This document shows, one piece after another, positions 33,377 to 40,988 of a DNA stretch of 40,988 bases. Made by a program: the position numbers and the translations under genes. The DNA is from a bacterium (GTDB taxonomy: Bacteria; Actinomycetota; Coriobacteriia; Coriobacteriales; CADBOM01), in the NCBI GenBank assembly GCA_024698685.1, contig JAILQZ010000067.1:73787-114774 (forward strand), read 5' to 3'. The notes under the pieces were generated by a model that did not search any database, was not told where the DNA came from, and worked only from the letters and a program-made list of their open reading frames with translations. Within the stretch, counting starts at the first letter, position 1. Each line of letters begins with the position of its first letter.

Positions 33377-36043
33377 TCAGACGTTCTTGATAACTTCGAG
33401 CAGGAGGCTGTAGACATCCTCAAGATTCTCCTCGTCGATGAGGTCGAGCGTGTCGTCCGACCACTTGAGACCAGGAGTGGATTTCTTGTTCAGCGCTATG
33501 AGCGAAACGGCATGCGCTCCCCTTCCGACTACGCCGGAAGCTTCGGTTGTGCGCCACGAGAGCTTTATGTCCTCGCACTCGACGCCAGAGTTGTCGATAG
33601 CCTTGTCGAGCATCTTCAGAGCACGCGGGCTCATCTTCTTGGGGATTAGCGGGTTTTCGGACTTGGTCATCCAAAGGTCGCCGGATCCGACTCCCTCTAT
33701 GTTGATGATGACAGAGTTCCTGATGTCGGATCCCCTCGTCTTCGAGAAGTTGCGCATGCCCGCGCTAGACGCATCTGAGGCGCCCAGAGCAACGAACCAG
33801 ACTTCCTTGTTCAGCAGCTCGTCAGAGAGCTTGGTGAGAGCCATCGAGTTCTCGAGGTCGTCCTCTCCACCGAATGCGCCGCCCTTCCAATCGGGATCGT
33901 CATCGTCGAAGTTATCCCAAGAACCGATGTTCGCGCCCTCGCTGCGGGCGTTGTAGTTCTTGTCGACGCCAAGCCACTCGTTAGCGGAAACGTCATCGCC
34001 CTTTCTCTTGTTCTTCTTGCGCCTCTTGAAGACGCCGAGGCGGTTCTCGGGCATATCGACGGTGGGCATCGAAGCGTATGCACCAGTTGCGCTGTACTGG
34101 TTCTCGAGTCCAGACTGGTCGACGTCATCGACATAGATGTTCTCGTCCTCGGCCTTATGCTGCTCGAGCATGTCGGCAGTGACGGGCTGCATTGCGCCAG
34201 TAGCTCCAAGCGGGGCGAAGGCGCCTGTCAGGTTGGATTGGTCGCCAACGAGCGGCAGCTCGCCACCGAAACCAGCCTGAGAGGTGCTTCCATCGATGGA
34301 GATGTCAGTTGCCGAGCTTCCGATGATCGGAAGGTTGAGAAGTGCCTCGCGCGGTGAATGAGCAGGTTCGGCAGCGGGCTCCTCATCGATGACAGCGTCG
34401 GAGACCGAAGGCAGAGGCTCTGCCTCGACAGCAGGTGCAGCATCCTCGGCAACGGGCTCAGCCGTAGCATCGCCGCGCCTTGCAGCGACGGATGCGAGGA
34501 TCTCCTCAACGGTAGCGGGCTTGTAGGCCATGGTCTCGTTTGGATTGATCGAAACGCGCTCTTCGGCCTTGTCGAAATCGAAGAGTGGCGCAGGCTCGGA
34601 TTCCTCGACAACGGGAGCCTCAGACTGCTCATCGATCGAAGGCTCGGCCTCGACTAGCGCCTCGACTTCTGCCGGGACCTCAGTAGCGGTTTCTTCTTCG
34701 ACAGCCTCGGGTTCCATTACGGGCTCGGGTTCCGGTTCGGGTTCCGGCTCGGGCTCAACATAATACGCAGGAGAATCTGCATATCTTGACCTGAGGATGT
34801 TGGAACCATCGATCTCATCCTCATGGGTGGCCTGAGCCTTATCCTCCTCGAACTTGGTCCACCAGCTTGGCTTGGCCTTGGGCTTTGCAGTCTCTTGCAC
34901 TGCCTCGGACTCGGGAGCGATCTGAGCCTCTTCCTCGGAATTAGCTGCGTGCTCGGCAAGCTCGGCCTCGAGCGCTTCGGCTTGCGATGCGTTCGAAGAT
35001 GCGCGAGGGATCACCTTGTAGCCGCGGAAGTTGGAATAGCCAACCGGGACGTTGTCGACGCGTCTGAGCTCCTCCTCGGTCTGGGCGTCGATAGCAGACT
35101 CCTGCTCGGCCATCTCCTCCTCGGGCTCGTGAAGCTGCTTGGAATTGCGACGGCCAGCGAGTCTTTCCCTGATGGAGAGATCCTGCTCTTCAGGCTCGTC
35201 AGCAGGCGGTAGAGCCGCAAGATCATCGTCCTCATCCTCGAGTTCGTCGAGCTCCTCATCGTATTCGCGATCAGAGCGCCTGACCCTCTGGCTCGGATCG
35301 AAGTCGTAAACGCAGGGAGCTCCCTGCTCGGCGCAGATGAGCTTCTCTGAGAGGGCGAGCATGATGGCTACGCCGGAAGCATTGTTGTTAGCTCCCTTGG
35401 AAGCCTTGGTGAACATGCCGAACAGCAGATCGATGATTGCGATCAAGTCGATGACTGCGCAGATGATCAGAATGATTCCGAGGATGGTGCCGAGAATCTC
35501 GGGGATCTCGAATGCCATGATCAGGCTGCAGATCGGTACGAGGATCGTGGCGCCGATGATGATCCAGCGTATGATCGGGAAGAAGTTGCGCAAGAGAGGC
35601 ATATGGAAGAGCGACTTGCGCTTGACGTCATAGTGAGCAGTGACGATGATCTTCGTCTTCTTGCTGTTGCCCTCGGCATTCAGAGGAATGTAGCGCGCGA
35701 TCACATTGCTGGACTTCTGCATTCCAAGGAACATCGCCAGTACATCGCTCTTCCAATAGGACATCACCAGAAGCGCCGCGCCTACAATGGAGAGTATCAG
35801 TGCGAATATGGCCATTCCCCCACCGAATCTAGCAATGAAAGCGGAGATCGCTATGAGGGCGAAGTAGATGATCCTGGCAAGCCTGATGTTGCTGGGGAAC
35901 GAGAACTCGTCAACATCGACGTCGAGCCCCATATCATAGAACCTCTTCGACAATTGGTCGGATGCAAGCCTCTCTCCACGAGCGCCCGCTTCGCGAACTG
36001 GACCAACAGTCAATTCCCGAACCAGCGATTTGATATTAGCCAT
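33377..36043 (-). CDS. M28-peptidase-like membrane protein with large acidic insert, probably catalytically dead
   Basis: An 888-residue protein. An M28-type fold is split by two pairs of membrane helices (residues about 56-97 and 160-210) and a 500-residue acidic disordered insert (about 245-740). AHYDV (about 137-141) keeps the His-x-Asp metal ligand, but the bridging Asp of GAxDNASG is Asn (GANNNASG, near 221). The catalytic Glu-Glu is Ser-Asp (LGASDASSAG, near 755), the INxD aspartate is Glu (INIEGVG), and the last His before D-D-T is Trp (LKWSDDT). It is likely a pseudo-peptidase that binds rather than cuts. The insert is rich in Glu, Ala and Pro with an EP repeat. ATG 36043 is preferred to 36046 because of the distance to GGGAGGA. 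Confidence 0.78.
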   Translation of the reverse strand: MANIKSLVRELTVGPVREAGARGERLASDQLSKRFYDMGLDVDVDEFSFPSNIRLARIIYFALIAISAFIARFGGGMAIFALILSIVGAALLVMSYWKSDVLAMFLGMQKSSNVIARYIPLNAEGNSKKTKIIVTAHYDVKRKSLFHMPLLRNFFPIIRWIIIGATILVPICSLIMAFEIPEILGTILGIILIICAVIDLIAIIDLLFGMFTKASKGANNNASGVAIMLALSEKLICAEQGAPCVYDFDPSQRVRRSDREYDEELDELEDEDDDLAALPPADEPEEQDLSIRERLAGRRNSKQLHEPEEEMAEQESAIDAQTEEELRRVDNVPVGYSNFRGYKVIPRASSNASQAEALEAELAEHAANSEEEAQIAPESEAVQETAKPKAKPSWWTKFEEDKAQATHEDEIDGSNILRSRYADSPAYYVEPEPEPEPEPEPVMEPEAVEEETATEVPAEVEALVEAEPSIDEQSEAPVVEESEPAPLFDFDKAEERVSINPNETMAYKPATVEEILASVAARRGDATAEPVAEDAAPAVEAEPLPSVSDAVIDEEPAAEPAHSPREALLNLPIIGSSATDISIDGSTSQAGFGGELPLVGDQSNLTGAFAPLGATGAMQPVTADMLEQHKAEDENIYVDDVDQSGLENQYSATGAYASMPTVDMPENRLGVFKRRKKNKRKGDDVSANEWLGVDKNYNARSEGANIGSWDNFDDDDPDWKGGAFGGEDDLENSMALTKLSDELLNKEVWFVALGASDASSAGMRNFSKTRGSDIRNSVIINIEGVGSGDLWMTKSENPLIPKKMSPRALKMLDKAIDNSGVECEDIKLSWRTTEASGVVGRGAHAVSLIALNKKSTPGLKWSDDTLDLIDEENLEDVYSLLLEVIKNV
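34721..34756 (-). repeat. Hexanucleotide repeat coding for (Glu-Pro)n
   Basis: Tandem six-base units of the type GAACCC/GAGCCC/GAACCG on the coding strand encode EPEPEPEPEP in the insert of the M28-like protein. The repeat is imperfect at third positions but could change length by slippage without breaking the frame. Confidence 0.75.
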
Positions 36044-36146
36044 CATTCCTCCCGATCTTTAGGGAATTCACCAAACGACAGACAACCAAGCCATTCGTTC
36101 AATATCCAACCGAATATTTTACCAGCATATAACCGAAAAAGCGCGA

Positions 36147-37358
36147 TCATTCATCGGTTGACGAGTCCTCTTCCGCCCCACTGGACAATCCGCGGGTGCT
36201 AGAGAGCACCTCATCGAGCTCATTGACGTCTGTAACGCCCAGATAATCTCTCAAAACCACGTCGGCTTCCGCCGCCCTCTGCCTGGCTTCGTTGTATTGC
36301 GCGCGCAAGTTGAGAGTGTTGTTCTCGAACGCATCGAGAATGGGCTGGAGTATGTTCTTGGGAAGCTTGGAAGCAGCTTCGGCGGCCTTCGCCTCCTCTG
36401 CCTCGAAGAGCTTGTTCTGCTTCTTAGCCTCTGTGGTGTCGGCCTTTTGGATGGCCTCGTCGGTCGCCATAGCGTAGGAAGCTGCCTTGGTCTTGTGGTC
36501 GAGATAGTTCTCAAGAACGCTGAAATCGGCCGAAGGATAGCACTGCTTGGCCTTCGATAACGCTTCGGAGGCAGATTTCAGCTTGCTCTGAGCCTTCTTG
36601 TCGTATGAGATAGAATCTGCGATCACGCCGTTGCCCGCATTTGCCGCGGATTTGCGCATGAGGTCATCCGCCTCGATGATCAGGGCATAGGTGTTGTTGA
36701 GCTCGGTAGCGGAATTGAACGCGTCGATATCGTTTTGGATGAGGTTTCTGCCATAGTTGAGCATCTCGCTGCGTGCATCGGAGGCTTCTTGGGCGGCCAG
36801 CGCCACCTTCTTCTTATCTTGGGAGCTTATGCCATCCACTGCCTCGGTTGCCTGCTTGTAAGCGTTGGATAGCTTTTCCTTGGTTGCCGGGATCCCATCG
36901 ATGAGACCCTGCAGGAAATCTATGCGATCTGAAGTGACCTCCTCGTCTATTGCGTTATCGACTTCGACTACTATCGCATCGCACTCCTGGATAGTGGCTA
37001 CGGAAGCATCCAGCATCTCGAGCGATTTCGTTTCGCGCATCTTGAAGTAGAGGAATGCACCCCCGGCTCCGAGTGCGATGAGGACGACCAGCACTACGAT
37101 TATCGTCGTGCGGATGCGCTTCTTGCGCTTCTTGGAAGCTTCGGGGTCGAGCGGCTGCTTGCTATTCGCTCCCTTCTTGGATTTTTCATGAGAATGCAAG
37201 CCATTTTTGGCCAGCTGTTTGCTGCCATCGATGGTTGCAAGTGCAGAACCGCTGTCCTTAGGCTCTTGCGATTCCGATTTAGACGATGATGTGGGGGCTT
37301 CGGTACTGCTTGCCAACCGCACATGCTTGCCTTGTTGTATGTTGTCTCTCTTACCCAA
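36147..37358 (-). CDS. Membrane-anchored coiled-coil protein of unknown function
   Basis: A 403-residue protein that I do not recognise. Residues 1-80 are polar, rich in Ser and Lys; a strongly basic patch (EASKKRKKRIRT) precedes one membrane helix (TIIVVLVVLIALGAGGAFLYF, about residues 86-106). The remaining 290 residues are almost entirely predicted helix, rich in Ala, Glu and Lys, with no cysteine-rich or catalytic motif; the C-terminus is acidic and Ser-rich. By the positive-inside rule the N-terminus is cytoplasmic and the helical body outside. Start: TTG at 37358 preceded by AGGAG, giving MGKRDNIQQG; an ATG at 37388 has no ribosome site. It lies 103 bases upstream of the M28-like gene on the same strand and could be its partner. 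Confidence 0.72.
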   Translation of the reverse strand: MGKRDNIQQGKHVRLASSTEAPTSSSKSESQEPKDSGSALATIDGSKQLAKNGLHSHEKSKKGANSKQPLDPEASKKRKKRIRTTIIVVLVVLIALGAGGAFLYFKMRETKSLEMLDASVATIQECDAIVVEVDNAIDEEVTSDRIDFLQGLIDGIPATKEKLSNAYKQATEAVDGISSQDKKKVALAAQEASDARSEMLNYGRNLIQNDIDAFNSATELNNTYALIIEADDLMRKSAANAGNGVIADSISYDKKAQSKLKSASEALSKAKQCYPSADFSVLENYLDHKTKAASYAMATDEAIQKADTTEAKKQNKLFEAEEAKAAEAASKLPKNILQPILDAFENNTLNLRAQYNEARQRAAEADVVLRDYLGVTDVNELDEVLSSTRGLSSGAEEDSSTDE

Positions 37359-37491
37359 GAAACTCCTGCATAATCGGCATGCGCCCATGCAAGCCCAATC
37401 GGCATTAAGCAGTAATATGCTAGCATAACAGGCGAATCATTTGAATTTTCATCCATCTTGCGCGCCGTATGCGCGAGCTGGGAGGCTCCAT
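37359..37491. other. Divergent spacer between the coiled-coil gene and the WYL pair
   Basis: About 130 bases with no gene. It must contain both promoters. TATGCTAGCATAAC around 37418-37431 is a near-palindrome (ATGCTAGCAT core) placed where an operator or -10 region could lie. GGGAGG at 37480-37485 is the ribosome site for the first WYL gene. Confidence 0.45.
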
Positions 37492-38460
37492 TTGGGCGAA
37501 GGAATGCGAAACGACGCTCATATCGGCTCGGTAACCAGGCTAACCAACCTTGCCATTGCATTGCTCAAGAGCGAAAACGGGCTGACCGGTTCGCAGATCG
37601 CCGAGCGTGTCGACGGCTACTCGACCGATGAGCCGCGAGATACCTTCGACAAGCGCTTCAGGCGCGATAGAACCAAGCTCGAGGCAGCAGGATTGCCTGT
37701 GATTGCCGATGATTCATCCCCGAAGAGATATCGCATAGAATCATCCGATGTCGCACAGGAAGAAGTATCGCTGAGCTTCAAAGATCGCTGCGCGCTGTCC
37801 ATGGCTGTGCAGGCAGCTCTCTCCGATGATGGTTTCTTCCTGAAAGAGGATCTTCTAAATGCTGCAAGAAAACTCGGTATCGATCTCCCTGAGATGGAGA
37901 TCGAAGCTTCAAATACAGATGCTTCCGAAACTGCTTGGCTGATAGCCGATGCGAAGTCGCGAGGAAGATCGATCGAATTCGAATACGAACCGGCTGGAAG
38001 GAAGGGTTCGAGGCTGAGATATGCAATGCCGATCTCGCTATTCACCTATCACGGGGATTGGTACTTGAGCGCACTCGATTTGGATATCGACGAACTGCGA
38101 ACCTTCAAGCTCGCGCGCATGAAGTCGATCGCTATCGGCGTGCGTTCGGATGCTGTAGCCCAAGCTGATAATCCGATTCTCTTCCCCTTCCAAATCGGAA
38201 CGGAGGGTTTTAACGCAAAGATCTTCATCGGTGGCGAACTCGCGAATAGGATTCCCGCGATCACCTGGGGCAAGGGGGATGTCGAATGGCAATCAAGCGG
38301 AGCACTATGGACCATAGAGGCGCGAGATTCCCATGCGCTTGCAAGCTGGGTTCTGGAGAATGGTCCAGGGATCATGCTGCTCGAGCCTAAGCCCATCGCC
38401 GCTTCGGTAGCAGAGCACCTTCGCAGCATCATAAGCAGCTTGGGGGCAGAAGATGACTAG
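37492..38460 (+). CDS. WYL-domain transcriptional regulator, PafB-like
   Basis: A 322-residue regulator with an N-terminal winged helix (VTRLTNLAIALLKSENGLTGSQIAERVDGYS) like that of PafB. A linker with FDKRFRRDRTKLEAAGLPVI follows, then a WYL domain around residues 135-215 (RSIEFEYEPAGRK, GDWYLSALD, RTFKLARMKSI) and a C-terminal WCX part. PafB and PafC pair up in actinobacteria to switch on DNA-repair genes; the WYL fold is thought to sense a nucleic-acid ligand. Start: TTG 37492 with GGGAGG six bases upstream; the ATG at 37504 directly abuts GAAGGA and is less likely. Its end overlaps the second WYL gene by 8 bases. Confidence 0.88.
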   Translation: MGEGMRNDAHIGSVTRLTNLAIALLKSENGLTGSQIAERVDGYSTDEPRDTFDKRFRRDRTKLEAAGLPVIADDSSPKRYRIESSDVAQEEVSLSFKDRCALSMAVQAALSDDGFFLKEDLLNAARKLGIDLPEMEIEASNTDASETAWLIADAKSRGRSIEFEYEPAGRKGSRLRYAMPISLFTYHGDWYLSALDLDIDELRTFKLARMKSIAIGVRSDAVAQADNPILFPFQIGTEGFNAKIFIGGELANRIPAITWGKGDVEWQSSGALWTIEARDSHALASWVLENGPGIMLLEPKPIAASVAEHLRSIISSLGAEDD

Positions 38461-39415
38461 GCCGAACGAGCTCTCCAGGCTCAAACGCATGCTAAGCGCC
38501 ATCCATGCGCTGGAGGCTGATCGAGCCTATTCGTTCAACGAGCTTTCGGAGCTGTTCGGTTGCGACGAGGCGGAGGTCAAGCGTCTTCTCGCAGATCTAG
38601 CGGGCTGCTGCATCGATGGCAGATTTCTCGAGTTCTTCTACTTGGATTCTCGCGAACTGCCCCCAGATGGCGGCATTCTCACCACTGGAGACTTCGAGGA
38701 GCTCAGCGTGCCGAAGCGCCTTTCGAGAGATGAGAGCCTGGCTCTGGTATGCGCGCTCGATTACCTCAACGACCCTGTAACAAGCGAATTGCGCGGAAAG
38801 CTCGCTGGCAGCTGCCTAGCCAAGGGTAGCGATCCAAACTCGATCAAGCTCTTCATTTGCTCAACCAGCGCGATGCACGTTGTCGGGCAACTTGCCCTCC
38901 TGTGCGAGCAAAGGCGATATTGCACAATCGAGTATGCGAAACCTGGAGAGGAGCCCGCGTTTCGAACTTTGCAGCCTCTGCAGCTATATTTCTCAGAATC
39001 CGGTGTTCAGTACCTTTACGCATATGAAGATGAGAGCGAATCACCAAAGATGTTCAGGGTTGACAGGATTCTTGGCGTCGAACCTCTGGCAAGGCATTTC
39101 AAAGAATCTGGCTATCCCGCTCCCGAGCTGTTGAAACTGGCAGAAAGCGATAGCATCGTGATCCAAGTTCAGCCCGGCGCAACATTCGACGAGCGGGAAT
39201 GGACTGGGGCGAACGAGCTCTCCCCCATCGGCCCGATACGCAGGTTCGAGATTCCCATGGTTGACGATCCAGCATGGATTGCCCGTAAGATCGCTTCGAG
39301 CTTTGGCAGCATCGCCGTAGAAGGCAATCTGCCCGACTCTCTAGCACGATGCATTGCAAGCTTCGTCCACGAGGCCCTTAACGATATCGAAAGGCTGCAA
39401 GCAGAGTTCTCATAG
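38453..39415 (+). CDS. WYL-domain transcriptional regulator, PafC-like
   Basis: A 320-residue regulator, second of a tandem pair. The N-terminal helix-turn-helix is RLKRMLSAIHALEADRAYSFNEL with FGCDEAEVKRLLADL, shorter than in its partner, as in PafC. A WYL-type core follows around residues 155-215 (RRYCTIEYAKPGEEP, QYLYAYEDE, KMFRVDRILGVEP), then a WCX tail. The start codon overlaps the end of the first WYL gene by 8 bases, so the two are translationally coupled and likely form a heterodimer. It is followed by a 151-base spacer and the molybdoenzyme gene. Confidence 0.87.
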   Translation: MTRPNELSRLKRMLSAIHALEADRAYSFNELSELFGCDEAEVKRLLADLAGCCIDGRFLEFFYLDSRELPPDGGILTTGDFEELSVPKRLSRDESLALVCALDYLNDPVTSELRGKLAGSCLAKGSDPNSIKLFICSTSAMHVVGQLALLCEQRRYCTIEYAKPGEEPAFRTLQPLQLYFSESGVQYLYAYEDESESPKMFRVDRILGVEPLARHFKESGYPAPELLKLAESDSIVIQVQPGATFDEREWTGANELSPIGPIRRFEIPMVDDPAWIARKIASSFGSIAVEGNLPDSLARCIASFVHEALNDIERLQAEFS

Positions 39416-39566
39416 TGGTTTACATTAGTAAATTATCCTAGGAAAAGGACACTGTTTTCCATGCATATAGCCTTCCAATTGACCTATAGTTTAATCGAAG
39501 CGAAAAAGCGTGCTTCTGCTAATATTGCGCTTCGAGCTTCAGGGAAGAGAAGGAAGGGAGAAGCTT
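39416..39566 (+). promoter_or_regulatory. Spacer upstream of the molybdoenzyme gene
   Basis: AT-rich for its surroundings. GGAAAA (39441-39446) and TTTTCC (39455-39460) form an inverted repeat that could end the WYL transcript or bind a regulator. TTGACC at 39479-39484 resembles a -35 box, but no good -10 lies 17 bases after it; TAATAT at 39520-39525 is an alternative -10. GAAGC/GCTTC repeats at 39497-39516 could form a leader hairpin. AGGAAGGGAG at 39551-39560 is the ribosome site. Confidence 0.45.
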
Positions 39567-40988
39567 ATGGAATTCAAATCCGATATAGGGAAGCCATATC
39601 GCTATGAAGAAGATGGCTTCGAAGTGGTTCGCACCTCGATGTGGTCGCCTCCGGGTTGCCATCCCAATGGCTGCGGACTAAAGCTCTATGTGAAGGATGG
39701 AAGGCTCGATCATGTCGAGGGCGATGAGAACAACCCGATTACAAAGGGCCGTCTCTGCCCGAGATGCCTTGCCCTCAAGGATTACGTCTACAATCCGAGC
39801 CGTGTCGTCTACCCGATGATGCGCGACCCCAAGGATCGCGGCAAGCACGATGCATGGAAGCGCTGCACTTGGGACGAGGCCTATGCCCTGATCAAGGAGA
39901 AGGTCGAGTTCTTCAAGAAGGAGTACGGCCCTGAGTCCATCGCGGTATTCTCCGGCACCGGACGTTCCGGCGGAATCATGTGCCAAGAGATGGCGCAGAC
40001 CGTTCTCGGCACGCCCAATGCATGTTACACCCAGTCCGGATTCGCATGCTATCAGCCCCGCTCCGCTGCTTGCTCTCACGTTCTCGGCGCCTACTACCCC
40101 GAGATCGACTACGCAGGCGGACTCGAGGGAACCTACGACAATCCGGCGTGGAAGTGCCCTGAGGTCATCGTGGTTTGGGGCAAGATGCCGCTGGCCTCCA
40201 ACGGCGATGGTCTTTGGGGCCATTCGGTCCTCGAGATCATGAAGCGTGGAGCAAAGCTCATCACCGTCGATCCACGTGTCACATGGCTCTCCACCCGTTC
40301 CGAGATCCAGCTTCGCTGCCGCGTGGGAACCGATGCCGCGATGATCATGGCATGGCTTTGGGTCATCATCAACGAGGATCTCTACGATCATGACTTCGTA
40401 GAGAAGTGGACCTATGGATTCGAGGAGTTCAAGGCGCGCATCAACGATCCCGTTTACGGCGTCACTCCCGAGAAGGCTGCTGATATCTGCGAGGTCCCGG
40501 TCGAGAAGATCTACGCCGCCGCGCGCATGTATGCCAATGCCAAGCCCGCCACCATCGCATGGGGCCTTGCATTCGACCAGAACCAGAATGGCAACCAGGC
40601 TGGCCATGCGCTGCTCGCCATGATGGCCATCTGCGACAACGTCGACGTTCCCGGAGGACAGATCATCGCCGAGATTCCGCCGATGCCTGGTCTCGAGGAG
40701 CATGGGACCGAGATGGCCGAGGGCAACTGGGAAGATGGAGATGCAGCATCCGTCGTCAACTTCGGTGGAGCAATCGATGATGGCGAGACCGATGTCGACC
40801 GCTTCCAGCTCGACGAAGGATGGTCGGGAATCGGCCTCGAACTCACCCGCAAGGCCATTGGCTACGACAAGTACCCGCTTTACTGCGAGAACATCCACAT
40901 GGCTCATGCGGATTGCATGCTCGACACGCTGCTCACCGACGAGCCCTACAAGATCCACATGGGGTGGATACAGTCTACCAACCTGCTC
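39567..40988 (+). CDS. Molybdopterin-dependent oxidoreductase, catalytic subunit, 3'-truncated
   Basis: The first 474 residues of a DMSO-reductase-family enzyme; the rest lies beyond the window. The iron-sulfur segment near the N-terminus reads PPGCHPNGCGLKL, then GRLCPRCLAL, with Cys31, Cys36, Cys64 and Cys67: only the last two canonical ligand positions (C36-x27-C64) match the usual C-x2-C-x3-C-x27-C. Later motifs fit MGD binding: AVFSGTGRSGG, VVWGKMPLASNGDG, KLITVDPRVTWLS, RVGTDAAMIMAWLWVI and DNVDVPGG. The region AVCYTQSG-like (NACYTQSGFACYQPR) should hold the metal ligand, which I cannot decide. There is no twin-arginine signal, so it is probably cytoplasmic, unlike most respiratory relatives. 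Acetylene-hydratase or catechol-dehydroxylase-like chemistry is possible; substrate unknown. Confidence 0.88.
   Translation, partial: MEFKSDIGKPYRYEEDGFEVVRTSMWSPPGCHPNGCGLKLYVKDGRLDHVEGDENNPITKGRLCPRCLALKDYVYNPSRVVYPMMRDPKDRGKHDAWKRCTWDEAYALIKEKVEFFKKEYGPESIAVFSGTGRSGGIMCQEMAQTVLGTPNACYTQSGFACYQPRSAACSHVLGAYYPEIDYAGGLEGTYDNPAWKCPEVIVVWGKMPLASNGDGLWGHSVLEIMKRGAKLITVDPRVTWLSTRSEIQLRCRVGTDAAMIMAWLWVIINEDLYDHDFVEKWTYGFEEFKARINDPVYGVTPEKAADICEVPVEKIYAAARMYANAKPATIAWGLAFDQNQNGNQAGHALLAMMAICDNVDVPGGQIIAEIPPMPGLEEHGTEMAEGNWEDGDAASVVNFGGAIDDGETDVDRFQLDEGWSGIGLELTRKAIGYDKYPLYCENIHMAHADCMLDTLLTDEPYKIHMGWIQSTNLL

Noticed and set aside
39678-40958. Open frame of 426 codons on the - strand opposite the molybdoenzyme
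   Set aside because: Antisense shadow; the + strand reading shows all expected cofactor motifs.
1-40988. CRISPR arrays, insertion sequences, prophage genes, rRNA genes
   Set aside because: Reading through the window I saw no regularly spaced repeats, transposase, integrase or phage structural motifs, and no rRNA sequence; the gene style is uniform apart from AT-rich spacers.

Overview
The window looks like chromosomal DNA of an anaerobic, moderately GC-rich actinobacterium of the class Coriobacteriia, most likely Eggerthellaceae. This is an inference from gene content: a glycyl-radical enzyme, a molybdopterin oxidoreductase of the type abundant in that family, a PafB/PafC-like WYL pair, and the rplM-rpsI-glmM order. 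I ran no similarity search; all family calls rest on motifs read in the translations.

Layout. 1-6.8 kb (+): the end of lysA, then hom, guaB, leuS and a small TM2 membrane protein. 7.1-8.1 kb: a divergent marR/hsp20 pair sharing one two-operator promoter. 8.2-10.7 kb (-): a PaaI-type thioesterase with a DegV protein, and a Pit phosphate transporter. 11.0-13.6 kb (+): a glycyl-radical enzyme standing alone, without its activase. 13.8-15.9 kb (+): a class A penicillin-binding protein. 16.0-19.7 kb (-): YtxH-like protein, rplM-rpsI, glmM and a small unknown protein. 19.9-20.9 kb (+): a flippase-like membrane protein. 21.1-24.4 kb (-): RlpA-like secreted protein, a stand-alone domain resembling the N-terminus of cyanophycin synthetase, an aminotransferase and a divergent D-Ala-D-Ala-ligase-like ATP-grasp enzyme. 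24.9-27.3 kb (-): purE-yqeY and a CNNM/CorC-type protein. 27.5-29.4 kb (+): metX-metW. 29.4-31.8 kb: a HemN/HemW-family radical SAM protein and a divergent HAD phosphatase. 31.8 kb (-): tRNA-Gly(CCC). 32.0-37.4 kb (-): a coiled-coil membrane protein, a degenerate M28-peptidase-like membrane protein with a huge acidic insert, and two TrkA/RCK proteins. 37.5-39.4 kb (+): the WYL regulator pair. 39.6 kb to the end (+): a molybdopterin oxidoreductase, cut by the window edge.

How the genes fit together. lysA, hom, metX and metW are aspartate-family amino acid steps: Hom makes homoserine, which MetX acetylates toward methionine. guaB and purE serve purine synthesis. glmM, the class A PBP, the ligase-like protein and the RlpA-like protein concern the cell envelope.

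Most notable observations: a guaB product that matches the Tritrichomonas foetus type of IMP dehydrogenase down to residue numbering; a symmetrical MarR operator/promoter; a cluster joining a CphA-N-like protein with an ATP-grasp ligase whose substrate-loop residues are changed; an intrinsic terminator embedded in the first codons of that CphA-N-like gene; an M28-like protein that has lost most metal ligands; and an orphan glycyl-radical enzyme.
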